From Bilifractor sp002394235 (lineage in GTDB: Bacteria; Bacillota; Clostridia; Lachnospirales; Lachnospiraceae), in assembly GCF_052118845.1 (NCBI RefSeq), contig NZ_JBQKGJ010000012.1, positions 20,519 to 84,518 on the forward strand: 64,000 nucleotides of DNA. Direction: 5' to 3'. Shown here one piece after another: positions 34,967 through 44,190 of the stretch; position 1 is the first letter of the stretch; the number at the start of each line of letters is the position of its first letter. The notes beneath the pieces are model-generated. The model was not told where the DNA came from. It did no database searches and saw only the letters and a list, made by a program, of their open reading frames with translations. Made by a program: the position numbers and the translations under genes.

Positions 34967-36034
34967 ATGAATGAAAAAGTCAGAGTAGTTGTAGATGCCA
35001 TGGGCGGTGATTATGCTCCGGAAGAGCCCGTGAAGGGGGCTTTGGAAGCGCTTCAGGAGGACAGCAGAATCGAGCTCATCCTGACCGGTCCGGAGGCCCG
35101 CATCCGCTCGGAGCTTTCCAGGTATACCTATGAGGAAAGCCGTGTGAAGGTTGTAGACGCTCCCGAAGTCATCGAAACCGGAGAGCCGCCGGTGAAAGCC
35201 ATCCAGACCAAAAAGAACTCCTCCCTTGTGGTTGGGCTCAATCTCGTTCACAAGGGCGAAGCAGATGCCTTTGTATCCTCCGGAAGCACCGGAGCCGTCC
35301 TTGTCGGCGGTCAGGCGATTGTCAAGAAGATCCGCGGGATTCACCGCGCGCCTCTTGCGCCCCTCCTTCCAACCGCGAACGGGGTATCGCTTCTGATCGA
35401 CTGCGGCGCCAGCGTAGATGCCAGACCGGCTCACCTGGTACAGTTTGCCGTTATCGGATCCATCTATATGAAGAGTGTTCTGGGTATCCAGAACCCCCGT
35501 GTCGGGCTTGTAAACATCGGCGTCGAGGAAGAGAAGGGCAATGCGCTCTGCAAGGAAACCTTCCCTCTTCTCAGAGAATGCAAGGACATAAACTTCATTG
35601 GAAACGTTGAGGCTAGAGATATCGCCAAGGGCGTTGCAGATGTCTATGTAACAGAAGCCTTCGTCGGCAATGTCATTCTGAAGATGTACGAGGGCGTCGC
35701 AAGCACTCTGCTTCACGAGATCAAGGGCGCGATTTATTCCTCCGCCCGAAGCAAGATCGGAGGGCTTCTGATCAAGCCGGCTCTGAAGTCCACCTTGAAG
35801 AAATTCGACGCAACCGCCTACGGCGGCGCGCCACTGCTCGGTCTGAAAGGCCTTGTCGTCAAGACGCATGGCAGTTCAAAAGCTGTCGAATTCAAAAATA
35901 CCGTTCTTCAGTGCATCCAGTTTAAGGAAGAGGATGTAAATGGAAAAATTCAGGAATTTCTTGCAAAGGAATCCGCTGCGCGAGAGAGCGGGCGTTCGGA
36001 CGCTGCCGCCTCTGCTGCAGGGGATCCGCAGTGA
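34967..36034 (+). CDS. plsX: phosphate acyltransferase PlsX
   Basis: Converts acyl-ACP to acyl phosphate, the first step of phospholipid synthesis by the PlsX-PlsY route; a peripheral membrane enzyme. The 355-residue protein shows VVVDAMGGDYAPEEPVKGA, SSGSTGAVLVGG, RAPLAPLLPT, LIDCGASVDARP and ATAYGGAPLLGLKGLVVK. ATG 34967 is chosen over an upstream start because it matches the family N-terminus and has a GGAAGTGAAGAG stretch before it. The last 20 residues are a Ser/Ala tail. It is followed 9 bp later by an acyl carrier protein gene, its likely substrate carrier. Confidence 0.95.
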   Translation: MNEKVRVVVDAMGGDYAPEEPVKGALEALQEDSRIELILTGPEARIRSELSRYTYEESRVKVVDAPEVIETGEPPVKAIQTKKNSSLVVGLNLVHKGEADAFVSSGSTGAVLVGGQAIVKKIRGIHRAPLAPLLPTANGVSLLIDCGASVDARPAHLVQFAVIGSIYMKSVLGIQNPRVGLVNIGVEEEKGNALCKETFPLLRECKDINFIGNVEARDIAKGVADVYVTEAFVGNVILKMYEGVASTLLHEIKGAIYSSARSKIGGLLIKPALKSTLKKFDATAYGGAPLLGLKGLVVKTHGSSKAVEFKNTVLQCIQFKEEDVNGKIQEFLAKESAARESGRSDAAASAAGDPQ

Positions 36035-36043
36035 GGCTGACGA

Positions 36044-36313
36044 ATGGAATTTCAACTGCTTCAACAAATCATCGTGGAGATCCTGCACGTTGATCCAAGA
36101 GAGGTCACAATGAACACCACCTTCGCGGAGGATCTCGGTGCCGACTCTCTGGATCTGTTCCAGATTGCCGCGCTGACAGACGAAAAATTCGAAATAGAGA
36201 TCACCGAAGACGAATTTCTAAATATCAAAACAGCTGGAGACCTCGTGAAACTGATCCGGAATAAAACCAGTAAACCGCCGCGTCCCGCAGGCGGGGCACC
36301 ACATACTATATAA
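36044..36313 (+). CDS. acyl carrier protein (second copy, repeat-derived tail)
   Basis: An 89-residue acyl carrier protein with the phosphopantetheine Ser in GADSLD and the recognition helix DLFQIAALTDEKFEIEI. It belongs to the plsX-acp-rnc-smc-ftsY run. The last 14 residues (SKPPRPAGGAPHTI) are encoded by a copy of the GC-hairpin repeat starting near 36283, so the repeat has replaced or extended the normal C-terminus. The final helix of an ACP appears complete before that point, so function is probably kept. It differs from the acyl carrier at 17949 and may serve the PlsX step. Confidence 0.88.
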   Translation: MEFQLLQQIIVEILHVDPREVTMNTTFAEDLGADSLDLFQIAALTDEKFEIEITEDEFLNIKTAGDLVKLIRNKTSKPPRPAGGAPHTI

Positions 36314-36360
36314 GCTGCGGATTGCTCCGCGCTTCGCAAGCGGGGCACCAAAATATGTAT
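36283..36360. repeat. GC-hairpin repeat overlapping the acyl carrier gene 3' end
   Basis: CCCGCAGGCGGGGCACCAC, then TATATAAGCTGCGGATTGC and CTCCGCGCTTCGCAA, with a second GCGGGGCACCA at 36340. It is the same family as at 8769 and 63930. The first 30 bases are translated as the tail of the acyl carrier protein. Confidence 0.8.
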
Positions 36361-36374
36361 CAGCAAGCGTACAA

Positions 36375-36424
36375 AAAGACTGCTCCCGGTTAACTGCATC
36401 CTGTAACCGTCAGCAGTCTTTATG
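36375..36424 (+). terminator. candidate terminator after plsX-acp
   Basis: AAAGACTGCT (36375-36384) pairs with AGCAGTCTTT (36412-36421), with an inner CGGTTA/TAACCG stem. The T-tail is short, so read-through into rnc is possible. Confidence 0.6.
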
Positions 36425-36537
36425 TTGCTGGCTGCCTGACACCTGACAAGAGGCTATTTTTACAGCACTCCTGTCAGCTGTCCGCAGACGGCAGCATCTT
36501 TACCGCTTCGGCGACGCAGTACAGAAAGGAAGAAAAA

Positions 36538-37281
36538 ATGGAAGAAAAGCTGTCGGAACTGCAGCAGAAAATCGGCTATACCTTTACAGACGTCAGCTGG
36601 CTCGAGCTGGCACTTCGTCACAGCTCTTATGCCAATGAGCACAACCTCGGGCATGAGGGCTGTAACGAGAGGCTGGAATTCCTCGGGGATGCGGTCCTTG
36701 AACTGGTATCAAGCGAATACCTCTATGATCATTACCCACAGCTCCCGGAAGGGCAGCTGACAAAACTGCGGGCGAGTCTCGTATGTGAACCGACACTCGC
36801 CTATGATGCGCGACTGTTCGGGCTTGAGCATTATCTGCTGCTCGGAAAAGGAGAGGACGCGACCGGGGGAAGAAAAAGAGACTCCGTGGTCTCCGACGCC
36901 CTTGAGTCCGTCATCGGCGCAATTTTCAAGGATGGAGGCTTTGCACAGGCAAGAGCTTTCATTCTCCGCTTCGTGATGGATGACGTGGAGCACAAGCAGC
37001 TGTTCCACGACTCCAAGACCCACCTTCAGGAAATGATTCAAGCTGTTTCTGAAGAGCCAATCCGCTATGAAATCACCGGAGAAAGCGGACCCGATCACAA
37101 CAAGAAATTCACGGCACAGGTATGGCTTGGCACAAAACTCCTTGGTCAGGGAGACGGTCATTCCAAAAAAGCGGCGGAGCAGCAGGCAGCATATCAGGCA
37201 ATTATGCGTTTTTCACCGGCTGATCTTACGGCAGAAACACAGAACGGATCACAGAAGGAAAGCACAAATCCATGTATCTAA
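36538..37281 (+). CDS. rnc: ribonuclease III
   Basis: Double-strand-specific endoribonuclease for rRNA processing. The 247-residue protein has the catalytic signature NERLEFLGDAVLELVSSEYL, the second acidic site DALESVIGAIF, and a C-terminal dsRNA-binding domain (THLQEMIQAV..., HSKKAAEQQAAYQAIM). GAAAGGAAG lies before the ATG. Its 3' end overlaps the smc start by 10 bases, so the two are coupled. The many hairpins in this genome are potential substrates (inference). Confidence 0.96.
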   Translation: MEEKLSELQQKIGYTFTDVSWLELALRHSSYANEHNLGHEGCNERLEFLGDAVLELVSSEYLYDHYPQLPEGQLTKLRASLVCEPTLAYDARLFGLEHYLLLGKGEDATGGRKRDSVVSDALESVIGAIFKDGGFAQARAFILRFVMDDVEHKQLFHDSKTHLQEMIQAVSEEPIRYEITGESGPDHNKKFTAQVWLGTKLLGQGDGHSKKAAEQQAAYQAIMRFSPADLTAETQNGSQKESTNPCI

Positions 37282-40200
37282 AATCAATCGAAATGCAGGG
37301 TTTCAAATCCTTCGCGCTCAGAACCCGGCTTGAATTTCATAATGGCGTTACCGGAATTGTCGGGCCGAACGGATCTGGCAAAAGCAATGTCGGCGACGCG
37401 GTCCGCTGGGTTCTCGGTGAACAGAGCGCGAAATCTCTGCGCGGCGGCAACATGCAGGACGTTATTTTCGCGGGAACCGAAAACCGGAAACCGGTCGGAT
37501 TCGCCATGGTCGCCATCACGCTGGATAACGCCGACCGGAAGCTCAATTTTGACGCGGACGAAGTGACGGTCATGAGAAAGCTTTACCGCTCCGGCGAGAG
37601 CGAATATCAGCTCAACGGAAGGAACTGCAGACTCCGCGACATCAACGAACTTTTCTATGACACAGGAATCGGAAAAGAAGGATATTCCATTATCGGACAG
37701 GGACAGGTGGAGAAGATCCTGAGCGGCAAGCCGGACGAACGGCGAGAGCTCTTTGACGAAGCGGCCGGCATTGTAAAATTCAAGCGAAGAAAAGCAACCG
37801 TCCTGAAAAAACTCGAGGATGAGGAGGCGAATCTTGTCCGCGTCAACGACATTCTCAGTGAGGTAACCCGTCAGATCGGTCCTCTGGAGAAGCAATCCGG
37901 GAAGGCCGAGGAATATCTCAGAAAGCGTGACAGCCTCAGAACCCTTGACATACAATTGTTTCAAATTGACGAGGGGAGAACCGAGGGGCAGCTTCTTGAG
38001 CTGAATCAGAACAAAAAGATCGCAGAAGAGCATCTTGACGATCTCAATGTCCGGTTAGAAAAGACAAGGCTCGAATATCAGCGGGTCGAGAAAGAGCTGG
38101 AAGACCTCGAAGCAAGCATCAGCAGTTCCAGAGACAGCCTGCAGGCAGCCGCACTCGAAAAGCAGCAGCACGAAGGGCAGATCAACGTTCTGCGCGAGCA
38201 GATCCGCGCGGCAGAGACCAACCGGAAGCTTCTCCATGACCGGCTTGATACCATAGAGGAAGACAAGGCTTCCCGGATCCGCAATGCGGACGAACAGCGG
38301 CAGGAACAGCAGAAACTGACAGAAAAGCTGACAGCAGCTGAAAAAGAGAGGGATGCCCGGGAGCGCGACGCATCGGAAATTGAGGCGGAGATCGCCGGAA
38401 AAAATTCCGCCGCAGAACAGAGCCGCAGCGATACGATCGCCCTCCTGAACAACCGGACGACGATCCGGGAACGCCTTCAGCGTTACGACACGATGCTTGA
38501 GCAGATCGAGATACGAAAATCCGAGCTTTCCTCCCGCATCCTGCAGATGAAGGAAAGCGAATCCCGGGAAAAGGACAACCTCAGAAAATATGAGGAAGAA
38601 TTTTCCGCAGTCAGCTCCGAGGTCGAAAAATACCGCAAATCGGAAGCGGAAAAGGAAAAGCAGATCATCGCCCTCAAACAGATGCTCGATGAGGAGAACC
38701 ATCAGCTGGAAACCGGTCAGACCGCCTATCACAGAGAGGCTTCCCGTCTCGAATCTCTCCGGAACATTGCCGAGCGGTACGAGGGATACGGCAACAGCAT
38801 CAAGCGCGTGATGGAACAGAAAGACAGCAACCCTGGCATTCACGGCGTCGTAGCTGATCTGATCAAGACCGACAAAAAATACGAGACTGCCATTGAAACC
38901 GCGCTTGGCGGTGCTCTCCAGAATATTGTGACCGACAATGAGAGCACGGCGAAATACCTGATTGAATACCTGAAACGCGGTCACTTTGGAAGAGCCACCT
39001 TCCTTCCTCTGACTGCCATGAGAGACGACACCCCCCTCTCTCAGAATATCCAGTCGGTTCTTCGGGAGGATGGAGTCCTCGGCGTCGCCGACACGCTCGT
39101 CTCCTGCGATAAAATCTATCAGAGCGTAATCCGCCGTCTCCTTGGCAAAACCGTCGTCGTTGATACCATCGACCATGCGATCGCCGTGAGCCGGCGTCAC
39201 CGTCAGTCCGTCCGGATGGTCACACTCGAAGGTGAGCTGCTCAGCCCGGGAGGCTCCATGACCGGAGGTTCTTTTAAGTACAACAGCAATCTCCTCGGCC
39301 GAAGAAGACAGATCAAGGAGCTCGAGAGCAGCGTCCAGTCCCTGAAAAAGGAAATGCAGGAGCTTCAGAAAAAAATCGAGGGACAGCGCACTCAGAGAAA
39401 TGACCTGCGCAGCCGCCTCGCGGAAGAGCAGGATGCCCTCCAGAAGCTTCTGATCCGTCAGAACACTGCCCGCGTAAACCGCGACGGCGCAAAGGAAAAG
39501 AGTGATTCTCTGAGCGCAGATTTTGGCCGCCTGACGGCAGAGCGCGACGAGATCAACGGCCAGATCGCCGAGATCCGCGAAAAGCGCTCCCTGATCGGCG
39601 GCGAACTGGAAAGCTCTCAGAAGGAAGAGGAGAATCTGGAGGATAAGCTCCGGCAGATCACAGATGAATCACAGGCGCTGCGTCAGAAGCAGCAGAATGC
39701 TATTGCCGAGAGGGATCAGGCGCGGCTCACATGTTCCAACATCCGCCAGCAGGCTGCCTTCCTCGAAGAAAAACTCCGCACCACGGAATCCGAAATCCGC
39801 CGTCTCGACGAGGAGCGGGAAACTCTTCTTCACTCCATTGACGACGGTGAGAGCGACACCGACAGCAAAGAATCAATGATTACGGCGATTCAGAATAAGA
39901 TAGACGAGCTCACCGGAACGATCTCAGACGCCCGCAAAAATGGCGAATCTCTTCAGACCAGAAAAGAAGAGCTCACCAGAAATCACCGTGAATTTTTCGA
40001 AAAACGCGACCGCCTCTCCACCGAGAAGACAGAGATGGATCAGGAGATCTTTCGTCTCGATTCCCAGATTGAAAAGCTTCGCGAGCAGAAGGAAAATCAG
40101 ATCAATTATCTGTACGAGGAATATCAGATCACACCCGATCAGGCCGAGGCTGTCCATTTCGACGAGATGCCTGACCGTACCCCGCTCCGCAAGCAGATCA

Positions 40201-40838
40201 CCCAGCTGAAATCCGAGATCAAGGCGCTCGGAACCGTAAATGTAAACGCCATTGAGGAATACCGGGAGCTGAAGGAACGCCACGATTTCCTCCAGAGCCA
40301 GCACGATGACCTGATTAAGGCCTCCGACGATCTGAAGGGAATCATCCGACAGCTCGATGAAGGCATGCGCAAGCAGTTCAAGGAGCGTTTCGAACAGATC
40401 CGGGTGGAATTCAACAAGGTATTTCAGCAGCTCTTCGGCGGCGGCAAGGGAACCCTGGAGCTGACCGATGAGGAGAATATTCTGGAATCCGGCATAACCA
40501 TTACGTCACAGCCGCCGGGGAAAAAGCTCCAGAACATGATGCAGCTGTCGGGAGGCGAGAAAGCTCTCACCGCAATCGCGCTTCTCTTCGCGATTCAGAA
40601 CCTGAAGCCGTCGCCCTTCTGTCTGCTGGACGAAATCGAAGCTGCCCTCGACGATAACAACGTAGGCCGCTTCGCCGCGTATCTGCATAAGTTGACAAAA
40701 AATACGCAGTTTATTATTATTACTCACAGACGCGGAACCATGGCGGCGGCCGACCGCCTGTATGGAATTACCATGCAGGAAAAGGGCGTATCGGTCCTTG
40801 TCTCCGTTGACCTGATCCGCGAGCAGCTCGACAACTGA
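37272..40838 (+). CDS. smc: chromosome segregation protein SMC
   Basis: ATPase of the bacterial condensin. The 1188-residue protein has an N-terminal Walker A GPNGSGKSN, a first coiled coil (about 170-500), the hinge (about 510-680, with VVADLIKTDKKYETAIETAL and GGSMTGGS), a second coiled coil, and the C-terminal signature LSGGEKALTAIALLFAI with Walker B FCLLDEIEAALDDNN. Length is normal. It starts inside the rnc end, and ftsY follows 141 bp later. Partners ScpA and ScpB are not in this window. Confidence 0.97.
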   Translation: MYLKSIEMQGFKSFALRTRLEFHNGVTGIVGPNGSGKSNVGDAVRWVLGEQSAKSLRGGNMQDVIFAGTENRKPVGFAMVAITLDNADRKLNFDADEVTVMRKLYRSGESEYQLNGRNCRLRDINELFYDTGIGKEGYSIIGQGQVEKILSGKPDERRELFDEAAGIVKFKRRKATVLKKLEDEEANLVRVNDILSEVTRQIGPLEKQSGKAEEYLRKRDSLRTLDIQLFQIDEGRTEGQLLELNQNKKIAEEHLDDLNVRLEKTRLEYQRVEKELEDLEASISSSRDSLQAAALEKQQHEGQINVLREQIRAAETNRKLLHDRLDTIEEDKASRIRNADEQRQEQQKLTEKLTAAEKERDARERDASEIEAEIAGKNSAAEQSRSDTIALLNNRTTIRERLQRYDTMLEQIEIRKSELSSRILQMKESESREKDNLRKYEEEFSAVSSEVEKYRKSEAEKEKQIIALKQMLDEENHQLETGQTAYHREASRLESLRNIAERYEGYGNSIKRVMEQKDSNPGIHGVVADLIKTDKKYETAIETALGGALQNIVTDNESTAKYLIEYLKRGHFGRATFLPLTAMRDDTPLSQNIQSVLREDGVLGVADTLVSCDKIYQSVIRRLLGKTVVVDTIDHAIAVSRRHRQSVRMVTLEGELLSPGGSMTGGSFKYNSNLLGRRRQIKELESSVQSLKKEMQELQKKIEGQRTQRNDLRSRLAEEQDALQKLLIRQNTARVNRDGAKEKSDSLSADFGRLTAERDEINGQIAEIREKRSLIGGELESSQKEEENLEDKLRQITDESQALRQKQQNAIAERDQARLTCSNIRQQAAFLEEKLRTTESEIRRLDEERETLLHSIDDGESDTDSKESMITAIQNKIDELTGTISDARKNGESLQTRKEELTRNHREFFEKRDRLSTEKTEMDQEIFRLDSQIEKLREQKENQINYLYEEYQITPDQAEAVHFDEMPDRTPLRKQITQLKSEIKALGTVNVNAIEEYRELKERHDFLQSQHDDLIKASDDLKGIIRQLDEGMRKQFKERFEQIRVEFNKVFQQLFGGGKGTLELTDEENILESGITITSQPPGKKLQNMMQLSGGEKALTAIALLFAIQNLKPSPFCLLDEIEAALDDNNVGRFAAYLHKLTKNTQFIIITHRRGTMAAADRLYGITMQEKGVSVLVSVDLIREQLDN

Positions 40839-40893
40839 CAGCAGCATTGCGATGAAAAGCAGCTGTTTCCCGGCTCTATCGCAGCTGTATTCT

Positions 40894-40959
40894 GTTTCTA
40901 CAACAGCTGTCTCATGTTTCTACAGCGGCCGCATTACGTTTCTGCAGCAGCTGCTTCAT
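40894..40959. repeat. three imperfect 22-bp tandem repeats between smc and ftsY
   Basis: Units begin with GTTTCT at 40894, 40916 and 40938, each containing a CAGC-rich palindromic core (for example ACAACAGCTGT). No gene. 22 is not a multiple of 3. Confidence 0.7.
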
Positions 40960-40979
40960 GATTTTAAAGGAGAAAAAAT

Positions 40980-41909
40980 ATGGCAGGTTTTTTCAGCCGG
41001 CTGTTTAAGGGACTGTCCAAAACCCGTGACAGCATGAACGAAAATCTGGACGAGGCCTTCGGATGCTCGGAGATCGACGACGAGTTCTATGAATGTCTGG
41101 AGGAAGCCCTTGTTGCAAGCGACATGGGAATTGAAACCACCGAGACGGTTATCGACAATCTGAAGGAAATTGTGTCGGATCTCGATCTCAAAAAGCCGGC
41201 GGACTGCAAGAAATACATGGTTGACTGCTTCCGCCAGCAGATGAAGGTGGAAGAAAACGCCTACGAATTTGAGAACAGACAATCCGTCATCCTCGTCGTC
41301 GGCGTTAACGGGGTCGGCAAGACGACGACCGTCGGCAAGCTCGCCGCCAAGCTCCATCATCAGGGCAAAAAGGTTATCATCGCAGCCGCGGATACCTTCC
41401 GCGCGGCAGCGATTCCGCAGCTGGAGACCTGGGCGGACCGCGCGAAGGTGGATATCATCACCGGACAGGAAGGCGCGGATCCCGCTTCCGTCGTATACGA
41501 CGCGGTTGCCGCGGCGAAAGCCCGCAAAGCCGACGTTCTGCTGATCGACACAGCGGGACGTCTCCATAATAAGAAAAATCTCATGAACGAGCTTCAGAAA
41601 ATTTATAAAATTCTCGCCAATTCCTACCCGGAAGCATATCTGGAGACCCTGCTCGTTCTTGACGGAACCACCGGTCAGAACGCTATTCTTCAGGCCAAAA
41701 GTTTCGCCGAGGTCGCACACATCACAGGCCTTGTCATCACCAAGCTCGATGGCACAGCGAAGGGCGGCATCGCCGTCGCCGTGCAGTCCGAGCTTCAGAT
41801 TCCGGTCAAATACATCGGAGTTGGAGAACAGCTTGACGACCTGCAGAAGTTCGATCCTGATTCGTATGTAAACGCGCTCTTCGAATCCAATCCTGAAAAC
41901 GCACAATGA
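40980..41909 (+). CDS. ftsY: signal recognition particle receptor FtsY
   Basis: SRP-receptor GTPase that docks ribosome-nascent chain complexes at the membrane. The 309-residue protein has a short N-terminus, the NG domain with GVNGVGKTTTVGKLAAKL (G1), DTFRAAAIPQLETWADR, LLIDTAGRLHNKKNLM (G3) and ITKLDGTAKGG (G4). AAAGGAG precedes the ATG. The usual followers ylxM and ffh are missing; ilvA comes next. Its final codons and stop are duplicated downstream (41959-41978). Confidence 0.96.
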   Translation: MAGFFSRLFKGLSKTRDSMNENLDEAFGCSEIDDEFYECLEEALVASDMGIETTETVIDNLKEIVSDLDLKKPADCKKYMVDCFRQQMKVEENAYEFENRQSVILVVGVNGVGKTTTVGKLAAKLHHQGKKVIIAAADTFRAAAIPQLETWADRAKVDIITGQEGADPASVVYDAVAAAKARKADVLLIDTAGRLHNKKNLMNELQKIYKILANSYPEAYLETLLVLDGTTGQNAILQAKSFAEVAHITGLVITKLDGTAKGGIAVAVQSELQIPVKYIGVGEQLDDLQKFDPDSYVNALFESNPENAQ

Positions 41910-41978
41910 CAAGAAAGCCGGGACAGAAGTGCGTATCCTGACGCGGATCCCCTTCCTCCCTGAAAAAGCACAATGACA
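41892..41978. repeat. duplicated ftsY 3' end
   Basis: CCTGAAAACGCACAATGACA at 41892-41911, including the ftsY stop, recurs with one change at 41959-41978. It is a small tandem duplication in the ftsY-ilvA gap. Confidence 0.75.
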
Positions 41979-42007
41979 GATCCCACACCGCAGAAAGGAA
42001 AAACAAG

Positions 42008-43234
42008 ATGAGTGAGAAAGAAATGCTTACACTGAACGCCTTTGAAGAAGCCTCAGAGATCGTAAAGAGGGTCACTTCCGACACCAAGCTGGTCTACAGC
42101 GAATATTTCAGTGCTCAGACTGGAAACCGCTGCTATCTGAAGCCGGAGAACATGCAGGTAACCGGCGCCTACAAGATCCGCGGCGCCTATTATAAGATCA
42201 GCACGATGAGTGAAGAGGACCGTCAGAAGGGACTCATCACCGCATCCGCGGGCAACCACGCACAGGGAGTCGCGTATGCTGCAAAGGCCTACGGCTGCAA
42301 GGCAGTTATTGTAATGCCGACAACCACGCCCCTGATCAAGGTAGAACGGACAAAGAGCTACGGCGCGGAGGTTGTTCTCTACGGAGATGTCTATGACGAT
42401 GCCTGCAAGAAGGCTCTTCAGCTCGCTGCGGAAAACGGCTACACCTTCATCCATCCCTTTGATGACCTGACCGTCGCGACCGGACAGGGCACCATCGCCA
42501 TGGAAATCATCAAGGAGCTTCCGATCGTCGATACCATCCTGGTTCCCATCGGAGGAGGCGGTCTCGCGACCGGCGTTTCCACCCTCGCCAAGCTTCTGAA
42601 TCCGAAGATCCACGTCATCGGTGTGGAACCGGCTGGCGCGAACTGCATGCAGGTGTCCCTGAAAAACGGCAAAGTCACCGAGCTTCCGAGTGTGAACACA
42701 ATTGCAGACGGCACTGCGGTAAAACGTCCAGGCGAAAAGATTTTCCCATATATTCAGAAGAACATCGATGAAATCATCACCATTCCGGATGAGGAGCTCG
42801 TGGTGGCATTCCTGGATATGGTGGAAAATCACAAGATGATTGTCGAAAACTCCGGTCTTCTCACAGTAGCAGCCCTCAAGCATCTGAAACCGGAAAACAA
42901 GCGCGTTGTAGCTGTCATGAGCGGCGGCAACATGGATGTCATCACCATGTCCTCCGTCGTTCAGAACGGATTGATTGCGCGCGACAGAATCTTCACCGTC
43001 TCCGTCCTTCTGCCGGACCGCCCGGGCGAACTTGTACGGGTGTCCACCGTCATCGCGCAGAACCGGGGCAACGTTATCAAGCTGGAGCACAATCAGTTCT
43101 ACAGCACCAACCGGAACGCTGCTGTTGAACTCCGGATTACCATGGAGGCCTTCGGAACCGACCACAAGAATCAGATCCTCAAGGCACTCGAAGAGGCGGG
43201 ATTCAACCCGAAGGAGAAGCACACAAGTCTCTGA
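42008..43234 (+). CDS. ilvA: threonine ammonia-lyase with ACT domain
   Basis: PLP enzyme that deaminates threonine to 2-oxobutyrate. The PLP lysine lies in KPENMQVTGAYKIRGAYYK, the substrate-binding stretch is TASAGNHAQGVAYAA, and the phosphate-binding loop is VPIGGGGLATGVS. A C-terminal ACT domain (about 325-400; RIFTVSVLLPDRPGELVRVS) suggests allosteric control. At 408 residues it fits the single-ACT form (catabolic TdcB-like or short biosynthetic); the two cannot be told apart from sequence alone. AAAGGAA precedes the ATG. No other branched-chain pathway genes are adjacent. Confidence 0.9.
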   Translation: MSEKEMLTLNAFEEASEIVKRVTSDTKLVYSEYFSAQTGNRCYLKPENMQVTGAYKIRGAYYKISTMSEEDRQKGLITASAGNHAQGVAYAAKAYGCKAVIVMPTTTPLIKVERTKSYGAEVVLYGDVYDDACKKALQLAAENGYTFIHPFDDLTVATGQGTIAMEIIKELPIVDTILVPIGGGGLATGVSTLAKLLNPKIHVIGVEPAGANCMQVSLKNGKVTELPSVNTIADGTAVKRPGEKIFPYIQKNIDEIITIPDEELVVAFLDMVENHKMIVENSGLLTVAALKHLKPENKRVVAVMSGGNMDVITMSSVVQNGLIARDRIFTVSVLLPDRPGELVRVSTVIAQNRGNVIKLEHNQFYSTNRNAAVELRITMEAFGTDHKNQILKALEEAGFNPKEKHTSL

Positions 43235-43424
43235 TCCCTCTGGTACGAAGGCACCACAGAAACATAGAAAGTACTTTAGAAGCACTTCCGGCATTTATCC
43301 GGATCAGCAGGCAGAGTCATCCCGCAGGCAGCCTTGTCTCAGAGCGGATGCGCCTGCGAACCGGATCTGTGCTCACCGCCTGCAGGCAGGAAACGGCATA
43401 TCAGAGAATCAACGGTCGGAAAGC

Positions 43425-44060
43425 ATGAATCAGAAAATCAACTATCAGAAAGAAATGGAAAAGGTTCTGGCAGAGCTGAAAGCAGACGGGCGTACACCGC
43501 GGCTTCTGCTTCACAGCTGCTGCGCCCCCTGCAGCAGCTATGTGCTGGAATACCTGTCACCGTATTTTTTTATCACAGACTTCTACTACAATCCGAATAT
43601 AGCTCCGGCGGAGGAGTATCGGAAACGTGTCAACGAGATGCAGCGCCTGATCCGCGAGATGCCTCTGCCGCATCCCGTGGAATTCGAGGAAGGTGTCTAC
43701 GACCCTGACCGTTTCTACGAGATGGCAAGGGGTAAGGAAGATATCCCCGAGGGCGGGGAGCGCTGTTTTGCATGCTTTGAGATGCGTCTGCGCGAGGCGG
43801 CACAGGAAGCTCTCCGCCTGCATATGGATTACTTCACCACCTCTCTGTCGATCAGTCCGCTGAAGGACGCGCAGAAGCTCAATGAGATCGGCATCCGGCT
43901 CGGAGAAGAGTACGGCATTCCCTATCTGGTTTCCGACTTTAAGAAAAAGAACGGATTCCGCCGCTCCACCGAACTTTCCAGAGAATATCATCTCTACCGC
44001 CAGAACTACTGCGGCTGCGTCTATTCAAGAAGGCAGGCGGAAAGGGAAGGCAGAGTATAG
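43425..44060 (+). CDS. queH: epoxyqueuosine reductase QueH
   Basis: QueH reduces epoxyqueuosine to queuosine in tRNA, the last step of queuosine synthesis, replacing QueG. The 211-residue protein has the family cysteines: LLLHSCCAPCSSYV near the N-terminus, then RCFACFEMRL, and YCGCVYS at the C-terminus. Together these supply iron-sulfur and metal ligands. Other marks are YYNPNIAPAEEYRKR and TTSLSISPLKD. ATG 43425 has only a weak ribosome binding site (GGTCGGAAAG). No other que genes lie in the window. Confidence 0.92.
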   Translation: MNQKINYQKEMEKVLAELKADGRTPRLLLHSCCAPCSSYVLEYLSPYFFITDFYYNPNIAPAEEYRKRVNEMQRLIREMPLPHPVEFEEGVYDPDRFYEMARGKEDIPEGGERCFACFEMRLREAAQEALRLHMDYFTTSLSISPLKDAQKLNEIGIRLGEEYGIPYLVSDFKKKNGFRRSTELSREYHLYRQNYCGCVYSRRQAEREGRV

Positions 44061-44081
44061 CAGAAGATATTGTTTTTATCG

Positions 44082-44170
44082 TCAGCCGCCGGGTGCCTTG
44101 ATCTCAGATCTCAGCAATCCGACGATCTCGTTTTTCAGCGTCAGCAACCCGATGGCATTGTTTTTTCAGT
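44082..44170. repeat. imperfect 30-bp tandem repeats upstream of argH
   Basis: TCAGCAATCCGACGATCTCG at 44111 and TCAGCAACCCGATGGCATTG at 44141 begin two 30-bp units, each followed by a T-run and CAG. A more diverged unit precedes them from 44082. No gene, and no T-box or riboswitch recognised. Confidence 0.55.
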
Positions 44171-44190
44171 ATCAGAAAGGGAAATTCACT

